Source: Candidatus Omnitrophota bacterium (GTDB lineage Bacteria > Omnitrophota > Gorgyraeia > Duberdicusellales > 4484-171). From it: DNA of 12,481 nucleotides. The notes below the pieces were generated by a model. The model did not search any database and was not told the origin of the DNA. It saw only the letters and a program-made list of their open reading frames with translations. A program made the position numbers and the translations under genes. Location of the stretch: contig JAQVOZ010000017.1 of assembly GCA_028702365.1 (NCBI GenBank), positions 1-12,481 of the forward strand, in the 5' to 3' direction. Positions 1-6,747 of this stretch are shown piece after piece (within the stretch, counting starts at the first letter, position 1; each line of letters begins with the position of its first letter).

Positions 1-302
1 TCAGTTGCTTCCCGGCAGGAACATTAAGCGGTGCGCCGAAGGTGCGCGCCATGCAGATAATAAATGAGCTTGAAAGAGACGGCCGGGGGATATATGCGGG
101 AAGTGTCGGATATTTTTCCTTCACAAACAGCCTGGATACGTGTATAATAATAAGAACTATAGTATTTAAGAATAAGAAAGCCTATATCCAGGCTGGCGCA
201 GGCATAGTTATGGATTCGAAGCCTGAAAAAGAATATAAGGAAACATTGAACAAAGCAAAAGCACAAGTTTTGGCGGTTAGGCTGGCAAAGGGCTTAGCCT
301 AA
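1..302 (+). CDS. trpE: Anthranilate synthase component I, C-terminal part (5' end outside window)
   Basis: The reading frame is open from the left edge (first full codon at position 3) and ends at TAA 300-302, giving about 99 residues. It catalyses the chorismate to anthranilate step of tryptophan synthesis, normally with a TrpG glutaminase partner. The visible part is the C-terminal end of the chorismate-binding fold: FPAGTLSGAPKVRAM, then GIYAGSVGYFSF, then the AGAGIV.DS.PEKEYKETLNKA motif. The AGAGIV.DS and ETLNKA form favours TrpE over the related PabB or isochorismate synthases, although these cannot be fully separated from the tail alone. The gene ends 13 bases before the next one, and no trpG or trpD follows, so if a trp operon exists it lies upstream or is dispersed. 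Confidence 0.93.
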   Translation, partial: SCFPAGTLSGAPKVRAMQIINELERDGRGIYAGSVGYFSFTNSLDTCIIIRTIVFKNKKAYIQAGAGIVMDSKPEKEYKETLNKAKAQVLAVRLAKGLA

Positions 303-315
303 TAAAGGAGGGATA

Positions 316-912
316 ATGAAGAAGATAATTTGTTTTTTTATAATTTTAGCGCAATCGTTTTCGTTATTAGTTTATGCTGAGGAGCAAAATACTGCTTCTT
401 CAGCTCAGGCTAAACCAGCAACGCAACCGGCAAACGCAGCCCCGGCAGCTCAGGCGGATAAAGGAATTAAAAAGGTAGAAGTGATACCGGCGCCGGCTGA
501 ACAAAAAGAAAAAGCAAAAATGCAGGCCGCGCCCAAAGAAGAAGTTAAACAAACCGCAGTAAAAGAAGAGTCGGCAGAAGAGATGAATAAAGAAGCGCCC
601 TGCGTGCCTAACGAGGAAGCGCAGGGAACGGTTGTGCTTCGCGAGCGCGTGTCAGATCAGAATCCTTTACGTAAGGTTGCGCGCGGTGCGGTAAATACTA
701 CTTTGGGCTGGGTTGAAATTCCGCGGCAAATGATAAAAGTAAACAAGACAAAAGGCGATATCGCCGGAGTATTCTGGGGGCCATTAAAGGGATTTGCTTT
801 CTTCGTTGGAAGGACAGCGGTTGGGCTTTATGAGGTAACAACGTTTTTAATCCCTCCATACAAGCCAGTTGTTAATCCCGAGTTTATATTATCTGATGAT
901 GACGATGATTAA
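316..912 (+). CDS. Secreted TIGR04073-like (exosortase-system-associated) protein
   Basis: This is a 198-residue protein of unknown function. Residues 1-21 form a type I signal peptide (MKK, hydrophobic core, cleavage likely after VYA before EEQ). Residues 22 to about 105 are a low-complexity Ala/Pro/Lys/Glu linker. Residues 116-190 are a compact conserved-looking domain: NPLRKVARGAVNTTLGWVEI, IPRQM, a glycine-rich hydrophobic stretch (GVFWGPLKGFAFFVGR), then GLYEVTTFLIPPYKPVVNPEF. The RG..N...GW.EIP pattern followed by R..VGLYEVTTF..P is what I recall for TIGR04073, a family found in genomes with exosortase/PEP-CTERM sorting. The protein ends in five consecutive aspartates. A good ribosome-binding site (AAGGAGG, 305-311) fixes the start. 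No PEP-CTERM signal or exosortase is visible here, so the link to sorting comes from family recall only. Confidence 0.75.
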   Translation: MKKIICFFIILAQSFSLLVYAEEQNTASSAQAKPATQPANAAPAAQADKGIKKVEVIPAPAEQKEKAKMQAAPKEEVKQTAVKEESAEEMNKEAPCVPNEEAQGTVVLRERVSDQNPLRKVARGAVNTTLGWVEIPRQMIKVNKTKGDIAGVFWGPLKGFAFFVGRTAVGLYEVTTFLIPPYKPVVNPEFILSDDDDD

Positions 913-925
913 ATAATCAAGCATT

Positions 926-931
926 AGGAGG
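926..931 (+). promoter_or_regulatory. Strong Shine-Dalgarno for rpsP
   Basis: AGGAGG lies four bases before the ATG at 936. It shows that this genome uses canonical anti-Shine-Dalgarno pairing. The lack of any such site before the genes at 3780 and 6748 is therefore notable. Confidence 0.8.
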
Positions 932-935
932 GTTT

Positions 936-1190
936 ATGGTTAGAATAAGACTGAGGAGGCCGGGTAAAGTTACAAAAAGGCGGTATCATTTTAAGGTCGT
1001 TGCTATTGAAAAACGTAACGCCAGAGATGCGGAATATCTGGAACAATTAGGTCATTATGATCCTTCCAGAAAGCTTCTGCAGATAGATATCGAAAAATAC
1101 GATAAGTGGATAAAAAAAGGCGCAATACCCACGGAAACAGTAGCCTCGTTATACAAAAGATATAAAAAAGAAACAGCAAGCAGCAAGTAA
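936..1190 (+). CDS. rpsP: 30S ribosomal protein S16
   Basis: This 84-residue protein is a full-length S16, a small-subunit protein that binds 16S rRNA and helps assemble the 5' domain. The N-terminus MVRIRLRRPGKVTKRRYHFK matches the usual MV.IRL.R.G.K..P.Y.iVV start. It is followed by RNARDAEYLEQLGHYDP (the R.ara...iE.lG.YdP motif), and then Y.KWI.KGAIPTETVASLYK (the w...GA.pt.tV..l element). The basic, serine-containing tail is short. In many bacteria rpsP is followed by a KH-domain gene, rimM and trmD. Here it is followed instead by yajC after 68 bases, so the usual cluster is broken. Confidence 0.97.
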   Translation: MVRIRLRRPGKVTKRRYHFKVVAIEKRNARDAEYLEQLGHYDPSRKLLQIDIEKYDKWIKKGAIPTETVASLYKRYKKETASSK

Positions 1191-1258
1191 ACAGAGAGAG
1201 AGAAAGACTTGAATTATATTCTGTTTTTCTGTTCTTTATTTTTAAAAAAGGAGTAAAT

Positions 1259-1546
1259 ATGCAACCGAATTCAAATGCAGGCATGGCCAATATATTGTTT
1301 CTGGTAGTTATTTTCGGAATTTTCTATTTTATGCTAATACGCCCCCAGCAGAAGCAGCAGAAAAAGCACCGGGAAATGCTGAATAATTTGAATAAAAATG
1401 ACGAAGTGGTTACCATGGGCGGTATCCACGGCACAATAATAAACGTAAAAGAAAAAACCTTTGTTTTACGTGTCGATGACAATGTAAAAATAGAAATTGA
1501 TAAAAACGCAATTTCTTATGTTGCAAAAGCGAGGCAAAAAGAATGA
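1259..1546 (+). CDS. yajC: Sec translocon accessory subunit YajC
   Basis: This is a 95-residue YajC, a small inner-membrane protein that associates with SecDF and the SecYEG channel. One transmembrane helix covers about residues 9-27 (MANILFLVVIFGIFYFMLI). It is followed by the family's RPQQKQQKKHREML motif and a cytoplasmic domain with DEVVTMGGIHGTI and the VKIEIDKNAI segment typical of YajC. The ribosome-binding site AAGGAG at 1248-1253 supports the ATG at 1259. Its TGA overlaps the ATG of secDF (ATGA, 1543-1546), which suggests translational coupling of two partners in one complex. Confidence 0.96.
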   Translation: MQPNSNAGMANILFLVVIFGIFYFMLIRPQQKQQKKHREMLNNLNKNDEVVTMGGIHGTIINVKEKTFVLRVDDNVKIEIDKNAISYVAKARQKE

Positions 1547-3699
1547 TTAGAAACGCTGACCTTAAGATACGGTTTATTATACTCGGAGCGCTTATCGTAT
1601 TTAGCGCATTAGCTATCTATCCGCTCGATAAAAAAATAAATTTAGGGCTTGATTTAAAAGGCGGAATGTATGTGCTGCTTCGTGCCGATCTTTCTTCTGT
1701 ATCTAAATCCCAGGTCTCTGACGCCATGGGCGGAGCAATTGAAAAGGTTAGGACTAGGATAGATTCCTTTGGTGTCAAAGAAACTTCTATACAAATTCAG
1801 GGTGATAATTCTATTCTGGTTCAGCTTCCGGGTGTAGTAGACAGAGAAATAATCGATAAATTAAGGGAAGTAGGAAAACTCGAGTTTAAGCTTGTTTCGG
1901 ACGAGAAGGAAAAGATTGAAGAGGCAATTAAGGGAACTGTCCCTGAGGGGTATGAATTAAAAGATTACAAAGGAGCGGTTCTCGTTCATAAGGAAGCCGC
2001 GCTCACCGGTGCGGATTTATCGCAAAGTTCTGTCGGCTTCGACCAATATGGCGTGCCTAACGTGAGGCTTCAATTTACTGCAGAAGGCGCAAAGAAGTTT
2101 GGTAAAGTAACCGAAGAAAATGTTGGAAAGCAATTAGCAATCATTCTTGATGGAAAGGTCATGAGTGCGCCTGCAATACGCGAAGCAATCTTAAGCGGCC
2201 AGGCTGAAATTACAGGAGATTTTTCGCTTGATGAAGCTCGTTCAATTGTTTCTGTGTTAAATTCAGGAGCTTTGCCTATTCCGCTCGTAGTTGAAGAGGA
2301 ACGCACAGTCGGGCCTCTTTTAGGCTCTGACTCTATAACTAAAGGAATAAATGCCTGCCTTCTTGGCGCAGCCCTGGTTTTTGTTTTTATGGTTTTTTAT
2401 TATTTAATGGGAGGCGTTGTTGCGGATATCTGCCTTGTGCTTAATATACTGTTTACCTTGGCGGCGCTAAATGTATTAAAAGCGACGCTTACCTTACCTG
2501 GAATTGCCGGTTTGATTTTAGCTTTGGGTATGGCAGTTGATGCAAACGTTTTAATCTATGAAAGGATACGCGATGAACTAGCTGCTAATAAGCCATTAGG
2601 CGCAGCTGTAAAAAATAGTTTTGACAGAACATTCTTAACAATATTTGATTCAAACCTTACTACGATAATAGCGGCAGCTTTTCTTTTTATATTTGGTACA
2701 GGGCCTATACGAGGGTTTGCGACAACCCTTATTCTAGGTATCCTTATAAGCATGTTTACGGCGATTTTCGTAGGCAAGACCATATTTGCGGTTTTGCTTA
2801 AAAACAATTTGAAGAAACTTCCGATGCTTCAGTTTTTCCCGGCTTCAAAGATAGACTTTTTAAAACCACGCTATGTATGTATTGCGCTTTCGACTGTTTT
2901 AATTATCGGCAGTATGTATGTTTTTTTATCCAAAGGGGAAGCGGTCTATAGTATAGATTTTAAGGGCGGGCAGATTTTGGAATACAAATTGACCCCTGCG
3001 CCGTCAATTGAGGATGTAAGGCAGCAGTTAAAAGACGCAGGCTTGCCGGGCTTAATTATCCAGGATTTTAAGGATGTAAAAGGCGGAATCAACATAAAAA
3101 GCAAAGAAGATGTTGCCAATAAAGTAGAAGAAGTTTTAAAGAAAAATTACAAAGAAGTAGAAGGATTAAGGGTGGATAAAGTAGGCCCGACCGTCGGCGC
3201 GTTGCTTAAAACAAAAGCGCTCTGGGCGATTGCGCTTTCCCTAATAGGTATTCTCGCTTATGTGTTTATCAGGTTCAAGCATTTTGATTTTGCCCTTGCC
3301 GGAGTTATTGCGCTTTTGCACGATGTAATTGTGGCCCTTGGTTTTGCGGCTTTGTTTGGTTACGAAATAGACCTGTTGATAGTTACGGCGCTTTTAACTA
3401 TCGCTGGTTATTCCATAAATGACACCATAGTCATATATGACCGCATAAGAGAAATAGCTCCGCGTATGCATAAGGCTTCTGTTTATCAGATATTAAACCA
3501 GGCGCTGAACAACACTTTTTCAAGGACAATAATTACATCCCTTACGGTGTTTTTCGTAACGCTTTCCATGTATCTTTTAGGAGGGGAAGCATTAAGGGGT
3601 TTTTCTTTTGTGCTTTTGGTCGGTTTTATTTCCGGAGTTTATTCAACTATCTATATTGCTTCCGCATTGGTTCTTGTTTTTCGGAGAGCCAAAGCGTAA
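1543..3699 (+). CDS. secDF: Fused protein translocase subunit SecDF
   Basis: This 718-residue protein fuses SecD (about residues 1-430) and SecF (about 437-718) in one chain. SecDF uses the proton gradient to pull secreted proteins out of the Sec channel on the periplasmic side. SecD landmarks are the first membrane helix, LGLDLKGGMYVLL, the P1 periplasmic domain with KVRTRIDSFG and LVQLPG, then SGALPIPLVVEEERTVGPLLG and the membrane motif GMAVDANVLIYERIRDE (Asp333). SecF landmarks are YSIDFKGGQILEY, VGPTVGALLKTKALWAI, ALLHDVIVALG, and the matching GYSINDTIVIYDRIRE (Asp627, Arg634). These paired acidic and basic residues correspond to the proton-relay positions described for SecDF. About twelve membrane helices are expected. 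The start overlaps yajC by ATGA. Confidence 0.97.
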   Translation: MIRNADLKIRFIILGALIVFSALAIYPLDKKINLGLDLKGGMYVLLRADLSSVSKSQVSDAMGGAIEKVRTRIDSFGVKETSIQIQGDNSILVQLPGVVDREIIDKLREVGKLEFKLVSDEKEKIEEAIKGTVPEGYELKDYKGAVLVHKEAALTGADLSQSSVGFDQYGVPNVRLQFTAEGAKKFGKVTEENVGKQLAIILDGKVMSAPAIREAILSGQAEITGDFSLDEARSIVSVLNSGALPIPLVVEEERTVGPLLGSDSITKGINACLLGAALVFVFMVFYYLMGGVVADICLVLNILFTLAALNVLKATLTLPGIAGLILALGMAVDANVLIYERIRDELAANKPLGAAVKNSFDRTFLTIFDSNLTTIIAAAFLFIFGTGPIRGFATTLILGILISMFTAIFVGKTIFAVLLKNNLKKLPMLQFFPASKIDFLKPRYVCIALSTVLIIGSMYVFLSKGEAVYSIDFKGGQILEYKLTPAPSIEDVRQQLKDAGLPGLIIQDFKDVKGGINIKSKEDVANKVEEVLKKNYKEVEGLRVDKVGPTVGALLKTKALWAIALSLIGILAYVFIRFKHFDFALAGVIALLHDVIVALGFAALFGYEIDLLIVTALLTIAGYSINDTIVIYDRIREIAPRMHKASVYQILNQALNNTFSRTIITSLTVFFVTLSMYLLGGEALRGFSFVLLVGFISGVYSTIYIASALVLVFRRAKA

Positions 3700-3779
3700 G
3701 TTTAGCCTTCATTTAAAAAGCCAGATGTTTTACTCTTGGCTTACTCCAGGTTCCTGTTTATCTACCTCTTGTTTATGCC

Positions 3780-5672
3780 ATGTTTGATACCCTCAAAATA
3801 TACACAAATAAAGCGCTTAGCCTGGATGCTATTAATCAGGAGCTCATAACTCTTGGGTATCGTAGAGTTGATGAGGTGCTTGAGGAAGGAGATTTCTCCG
3901 TTCATGGAGACACTCTCGAAATATTTCCGGTAAATTTTACTTTTCCGCTACGCTTGGAATGGGAATTCGACGTTGTCAGAAAAATCTACAGTTTCGATAA
4001 AGCGCTCAATAAAAAAATCATTGATTACGATTTTCTTATCGTAATACCTCATTTTAAGAAAGTAAAAAAATATACAAGTGAAGATTTGCCACTTGAAGCT
4101 GTTTTGCGCCTTAAAAAAGGCGATTTTGTAGTGCACACGCGCTATGGTATAGGAAAATTTATCGGCATAAAAAAACTTAAACTAAAGGAAAAAGAAGATT
4201 ATTATTTCGAAATAGTATATGATAAAAACGATAAATTATATGTTTCAAAAGAAGACGCTCACTTAATACAGAAATACACAAGTTTTTCAATCCGCTCGCC
4301 AAAACTTTCACGTCTGGGTTCTAAGGAATGGGTGCGTACTAAAATGCGGGTTGAGCGCGGAATTAAGGAATTTGCTCTGACCATCTTACGCATGGAGGCG
4401 CAAAGAAAGCTCATCGGAGGATTTAAGTTTTCACCGGATACTCCCTGGCAGGCGCAATTTGAAAAAACTTTTCCTTATGAAGAAACTCAAGACCAGAGCA
4501 AGGCGGTAGCCGAAACCAAGCACGATATGGAAGGCGCAGGATGCATGGACAGGCTCGTCTGCGGGGATGTAGGCTACGGAAAAACTGAAGTTGCCATGCG
4601 CGCAGTTTTTAAGGCTGCTATGGATAATAAACAGGTAGCTTTTTTGGTTCCTACAACAATTCTTGCATATCAGCACTATAAAAATCTGTCCGATAGAGTG
4701 AAAGATTTTCCGGTAAGAGTAGAAATGCTCAGCCGTTTCCGTAAACCTTCCGACCAGGAAAGGATAATTAAAGAATTGCGCGATGGTAAAATCGATGTAA
4801 TAGTTGGAACTCACCGTCTTACCTCGGATGATGTGGGTTTTCGCGACCTCGGGCTTCTGATTATTGATGAAGAGCATAGATTTGGAGTGGAGCATAAAGA
4901 AAAAATAAAAAAGCTTAAAATAGGCGTTGATGTGTTAACTCTTACGGCAACCCCCATACCGCGCACTTTATATATGAGCCTTATAGGTATCAGAAATATT
5001 TCCTTGATTAAAACTCCGCCCAAAGATAGATTGGCGGTTAAAACAAAAATAATACAGTACAACCGGCAGGTTTTAAGGGACGCAATTGTGCGCGAAATAG
5101 CAAGGGGCGGCCAGGTGTTTTTTATCCACAACCGCATAGAAACTATACCGCGGTGGGAAAAGATATTGAGGGAGATATTACCTGAAGAAATAAAAATGTC
5201 GGTCATACACGGCAGGTTGTCTTCAGGGGAAATTGAGTCTGTTATGTTCGAGTTTATCGAAAAAAAGATTGATTGTCTTCTTTCAACTGCAATCGTTGAA
5301 TCCGGCATAGACATTCCTTCCGCAAATACTATAATTATAAGCGACGCCCACACATTTGGCCTTGCGGATTTGCATCAACTAAGAGGCCGTGTAGGCAGGT
5401 TTAACGTGCAGGCTTTTGCGTATTTGCTTGTGCCGAATATTTCTTCGATTTCCACAGAAAGCCGGCAGCGTCTTGAAATGATTGAGCAATACTCACATCT
5501 GGGTGCCGGTTTTGAAGTAGCGATGAGCGATTTAGAATTACGCGGTGCGGGAAATATTTTAGGAAGAGAGCAGCACGGGTTTGTTTGGATGGTTGGTTTT
5601 GATTTATATTGCCGGATTTTAAAGAAAGAGATAGAATATCTGAAAGACGCTTTCAGAATGGAAGTTGGTTAA
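3780..5672 (+). CDS. mfd: Short Mfd-like transcription-repair coupling translocase lacking UvrA-binding and D7 domains
   Basis: This 630-residue protein is a reduced Mfd, against about 1100-1200 residues for the family. Mfd removes stalled RNA polymerase and hands the lesion to UvrA. Residues 1-90 match only the end of the UvrB-like module (LGYRRVDEVLEEGDFSVHG, LEIFP). Residues 111-168 are the RNA-polymerase-interacting CarD-like domain (GDFVVHTRYGIGKFIGI). The motor follows: Walker A GDVGYGKT (Lys268), DEEH (363-366), TATPIPRT, QLRGRVGR, and the translocation motif GAGFEVAMSDLELRGAGNILG. It stops at GFDLYCRILKKEIEYLK, just before where D7 would begin. Missing are D1a, D2 (UvrA binding), D3 and D7. 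ATG 3780 is the first start in an open stretch from an in-frame stop at 3714-3716. No Shine-Dalgarno is seen. A short stem (AAGCCA 3718-3723 with TGGCTT 3737-3742) lies upstream. RecG is excluded by the RID. Confidence 0.9.
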   Translation: MFDTLKIYTNKALSLDAINQELITLGYRRVDEVLEEGDFSVHGDTLEIFPVNFTFPLRLEWEFDVVRKIYSFDKALNKKIIDYDFLIVIPHFKKVKKYTSEDLPLEAVLRLKKGDFVVHTRYGIGKFIGIKKLKLKEKEDYYFEIVYDKNDKLYVSKEDAHLIQKYTSFSIRSPKLSRLGSKEWVRTKMRVERGIKEFALTILRMEAQRKLIGGFKFSPDTPWQAQFEKTFPYEETQDQSKAVAETKHDMEGAGCMDRLVCGDVGYGKTEVAMRAVFKAAMDNKQVAFLVPTTILAYQHYKNLSDRVKDFPVRVEMLSRFRKPSDQERIIKELRDGKIDVIVGTHRLTSDDVGFRDLGLLIIDEEHRFGVEHKEKIKKLKIGVDVLTLTATPIPRTLYMSLIGIRNISLIKTPPKDRLAVKTKIIQYNRQVLRDAIVREIARGGQVFFIHNRIETIPRWEKILREILPEEIKMSVIHGRLSSGEIESVMFEFIEKKIDCLLSTAIVESGIDIPSANTIIISDAHTFGLADLHQLRGRVGRFNVQAFAYLLVPNISSISTESRQRLEMIEQYSHLGAGFEVAMSDLELRGAGNILGREQHGFVWMVGFDLYCRILKKEIEYLKDAFRMEVG

Positions 5673-5693
5673 AAGGCATTTTGGAGAAGAACA

Positions 5694-6581
5694 ATGAAAA
5701 AAATATTTTTTGTAATCCTGGCATTTGAGTTTGTATTTTGCGCATATTCCGCTGAAGAGGTTGGAAAAATCGTAGCCAAAGTTAACAGCCAGATTATTAC
5801 CGCAAAAGACCTGGACGATTACTATAAAGTGCTGACATATAAGGTGCCGGGCGCTGCCGGTATTGCTCAGGATGAAACCAATGGTAAAAAAGAAGCTTTG
5901 GTAAAATTAATCGAAGACAAGCTGATACTGGAGGAAGCCAAAAAAAAGAATTTGGAAGTTTCCTCCTATCTTGTGAATGGCCAAATGAATAAGATGATTG
6001 AATCGTACTCTTCAAGGGATGAGTTCGAAAATTCTCTTATCGAGCGGGGCCTTACAGTAACTATGCTCAAAGAAAGAATACTGGGGCAATTTCTGATGCG
6101 CCAGGTGATAGATATTTACGTAGGCAGTTATGTTTCTGTTTCTCCTCAGGAAGTAAATAAATATTACGAAGAGCATAAAGCGGAAATGAAAGCCCCGGAG
6201 AGGTATGTCCTTTGGATAGCTCAAAGTAAAGATAAAAACAAAATAGTTGCAATTGCCAATGCTATAAAAGAAAAAGGAATAGTTGAGGCGGAGAAGGAAT
6301 ATTCCGATAGCCTGGTCAAGCTCGATGCCGGCATAACTGAGCTTAAAGAAGAAATTGCACAAACCGTCAAAAAATTAAAAGAAGGGGAACAAAGCGTAAA
6401 GACAATGGATGCTGTTAATTATTTGGTGTATCTTGAGAAAATACTCCCGCCCAGAGATCTTAGCCTTGAAGAAGCTCAGGAAAGCGTGCGTAATATTATC
6501 TGGAACAATAAATTCCGCCAGAGGTTTGAGGAATGGGTAAAACAGCTTAAAGATAAAGCAGTTATAAAAACCTACCTTTAA
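5694..6581 (+). CDS. Periplasmic SurA-like chaperone with degenerate parvulin region
   Basis: This 295-residue exported protein has a signal peptide at residues 1-20 (cleavage likely after AYSA). From residue 21 it has the SurA/PrsA-type N-terminal chaperone module: VGKIVAKVNSQIITAKDLDD matches the usual vAxVNgexIT.xEl opening, and helices up to about residue 150 include ALVKLIEDKLILEEAKKK. Residues 154-168 (VSPQEVNKYYEEHKAEMKAP) are the normal link into a parvulin domain, and ERYVLWIAQS stands where the R.I.H/L..I strand is expected. The following region lacks the GGdLG signature and the usual catalytic histidines, so isomerase activity is doubtful. The C-terminus (LSLEEAQESVRNIIWNNKFR onward) matches the closing SurA helix. 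The likely role is chaperoning outer-membrane or periplasmic proteins delivered by Sec. RBS GGAGAAG 5683-5689 supports the start. Confidence 0.82.
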   Translation: MKKIFFVILAFEFVFCAYSAEEVGKIVAKVNSQIITAKDLDDYYKVLTYKVPGAAGIAQDETNGKKEALVKLIEDKLILEEAKKKNLEVSSYLVNGQMNKMIESYSSRDEFENSLIERGLTVTMLKERILGQFLMRQVIDIYVGSYVSVSPQEVNKYYEEHKAEMKAPERYVLWIAQSKDKNKIVAIANAIKEKGIVEAEKEYSDSLVKLDAGITELKEEIAQTVKKLKEGEQSVKTMDAVNYLVYLEKILPPRDLSLEEAQESVRNIIWNNKFRQRFEEWVKQLKDKAVIKTYL

Positions 6582-6726
6582 AATAACCAAATTCCGATTT
6601 CCAGCAACCAAATAATGGCCAATAATCAAATTCTAATAATTAATAAAAAACCAGCGGGATTGTTTGACGATTGGTTATTGGCGCTTGGGAATTCATTGGT
6701 TATTGTATCTTGGTTCTTGGTTATTT
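6581..6726. repeat. Imperfect inverted repeat with TTGGTTATTG motifs
   Basis: AAATAACCAA (6581-6590) is an exact reverse complement of TTGGTTATTT (6717-6726). The right half carries TTGGTTATTG at 6671-6680 and again at 6696-6705. The left half carries weaker complementary copies (AGCAACCAAAT from 6603, CCAATAATCAA from 6619). The whole stretch can fold into a long, interrupted hairpin around an A-rich centre near 6640-6655. It fills nearly all of the gap between the SurA-like gene and pdxA. It is AT-rich, has no coding appearance, and looks like a non-autonomous palindromic element or its remains. I recall similar TTGGTTATTGG sequences from uncultured-phylum genomes but cannot verify this here. 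Confidence 0.6.
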
Positions 6727-6747
6727 ATAGTATTTATCATTAATATT

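Noticed and set aside
24..302. Separate small gene starting with GTG at 42, or an antisense gene at 24-266
   Set aside because: The frame continues in TrpE homology upstream of 42 to the window edge, so it is the tail of trpE. The antisense frame is its shadow.
1191..1258. Possible rho-independent terminator or promoter between rpsP and yajC (purine-rich stretch followed by T-rich stretch)
   Set aside because: Pairing is limited to about five bases (ACAGA with TCTGT) and broken beyond that. The promoter-like TTGAAT has no good -10 at the right spacing.
4811..5353. Long minus-strand open frame of 180 codons inside mfd
   Set aside because: It is antisense to clearly conserved helicase motifs, resembles no family I know, and has no ribosome-binding site. 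The same applies to the other minus-strand frames, such as 4431-4895 and 11024-11425.
6664..6747. 28-codon N-terminal extension of pdxA, hydrophobic and Trp-rich, which could be read as a membrane anchor
   Set aside because: The sequence is a read-through of the inverted repeat, starts at TTG without a ribosome-binding site, and PdxA homology begins only after ATG 6748.
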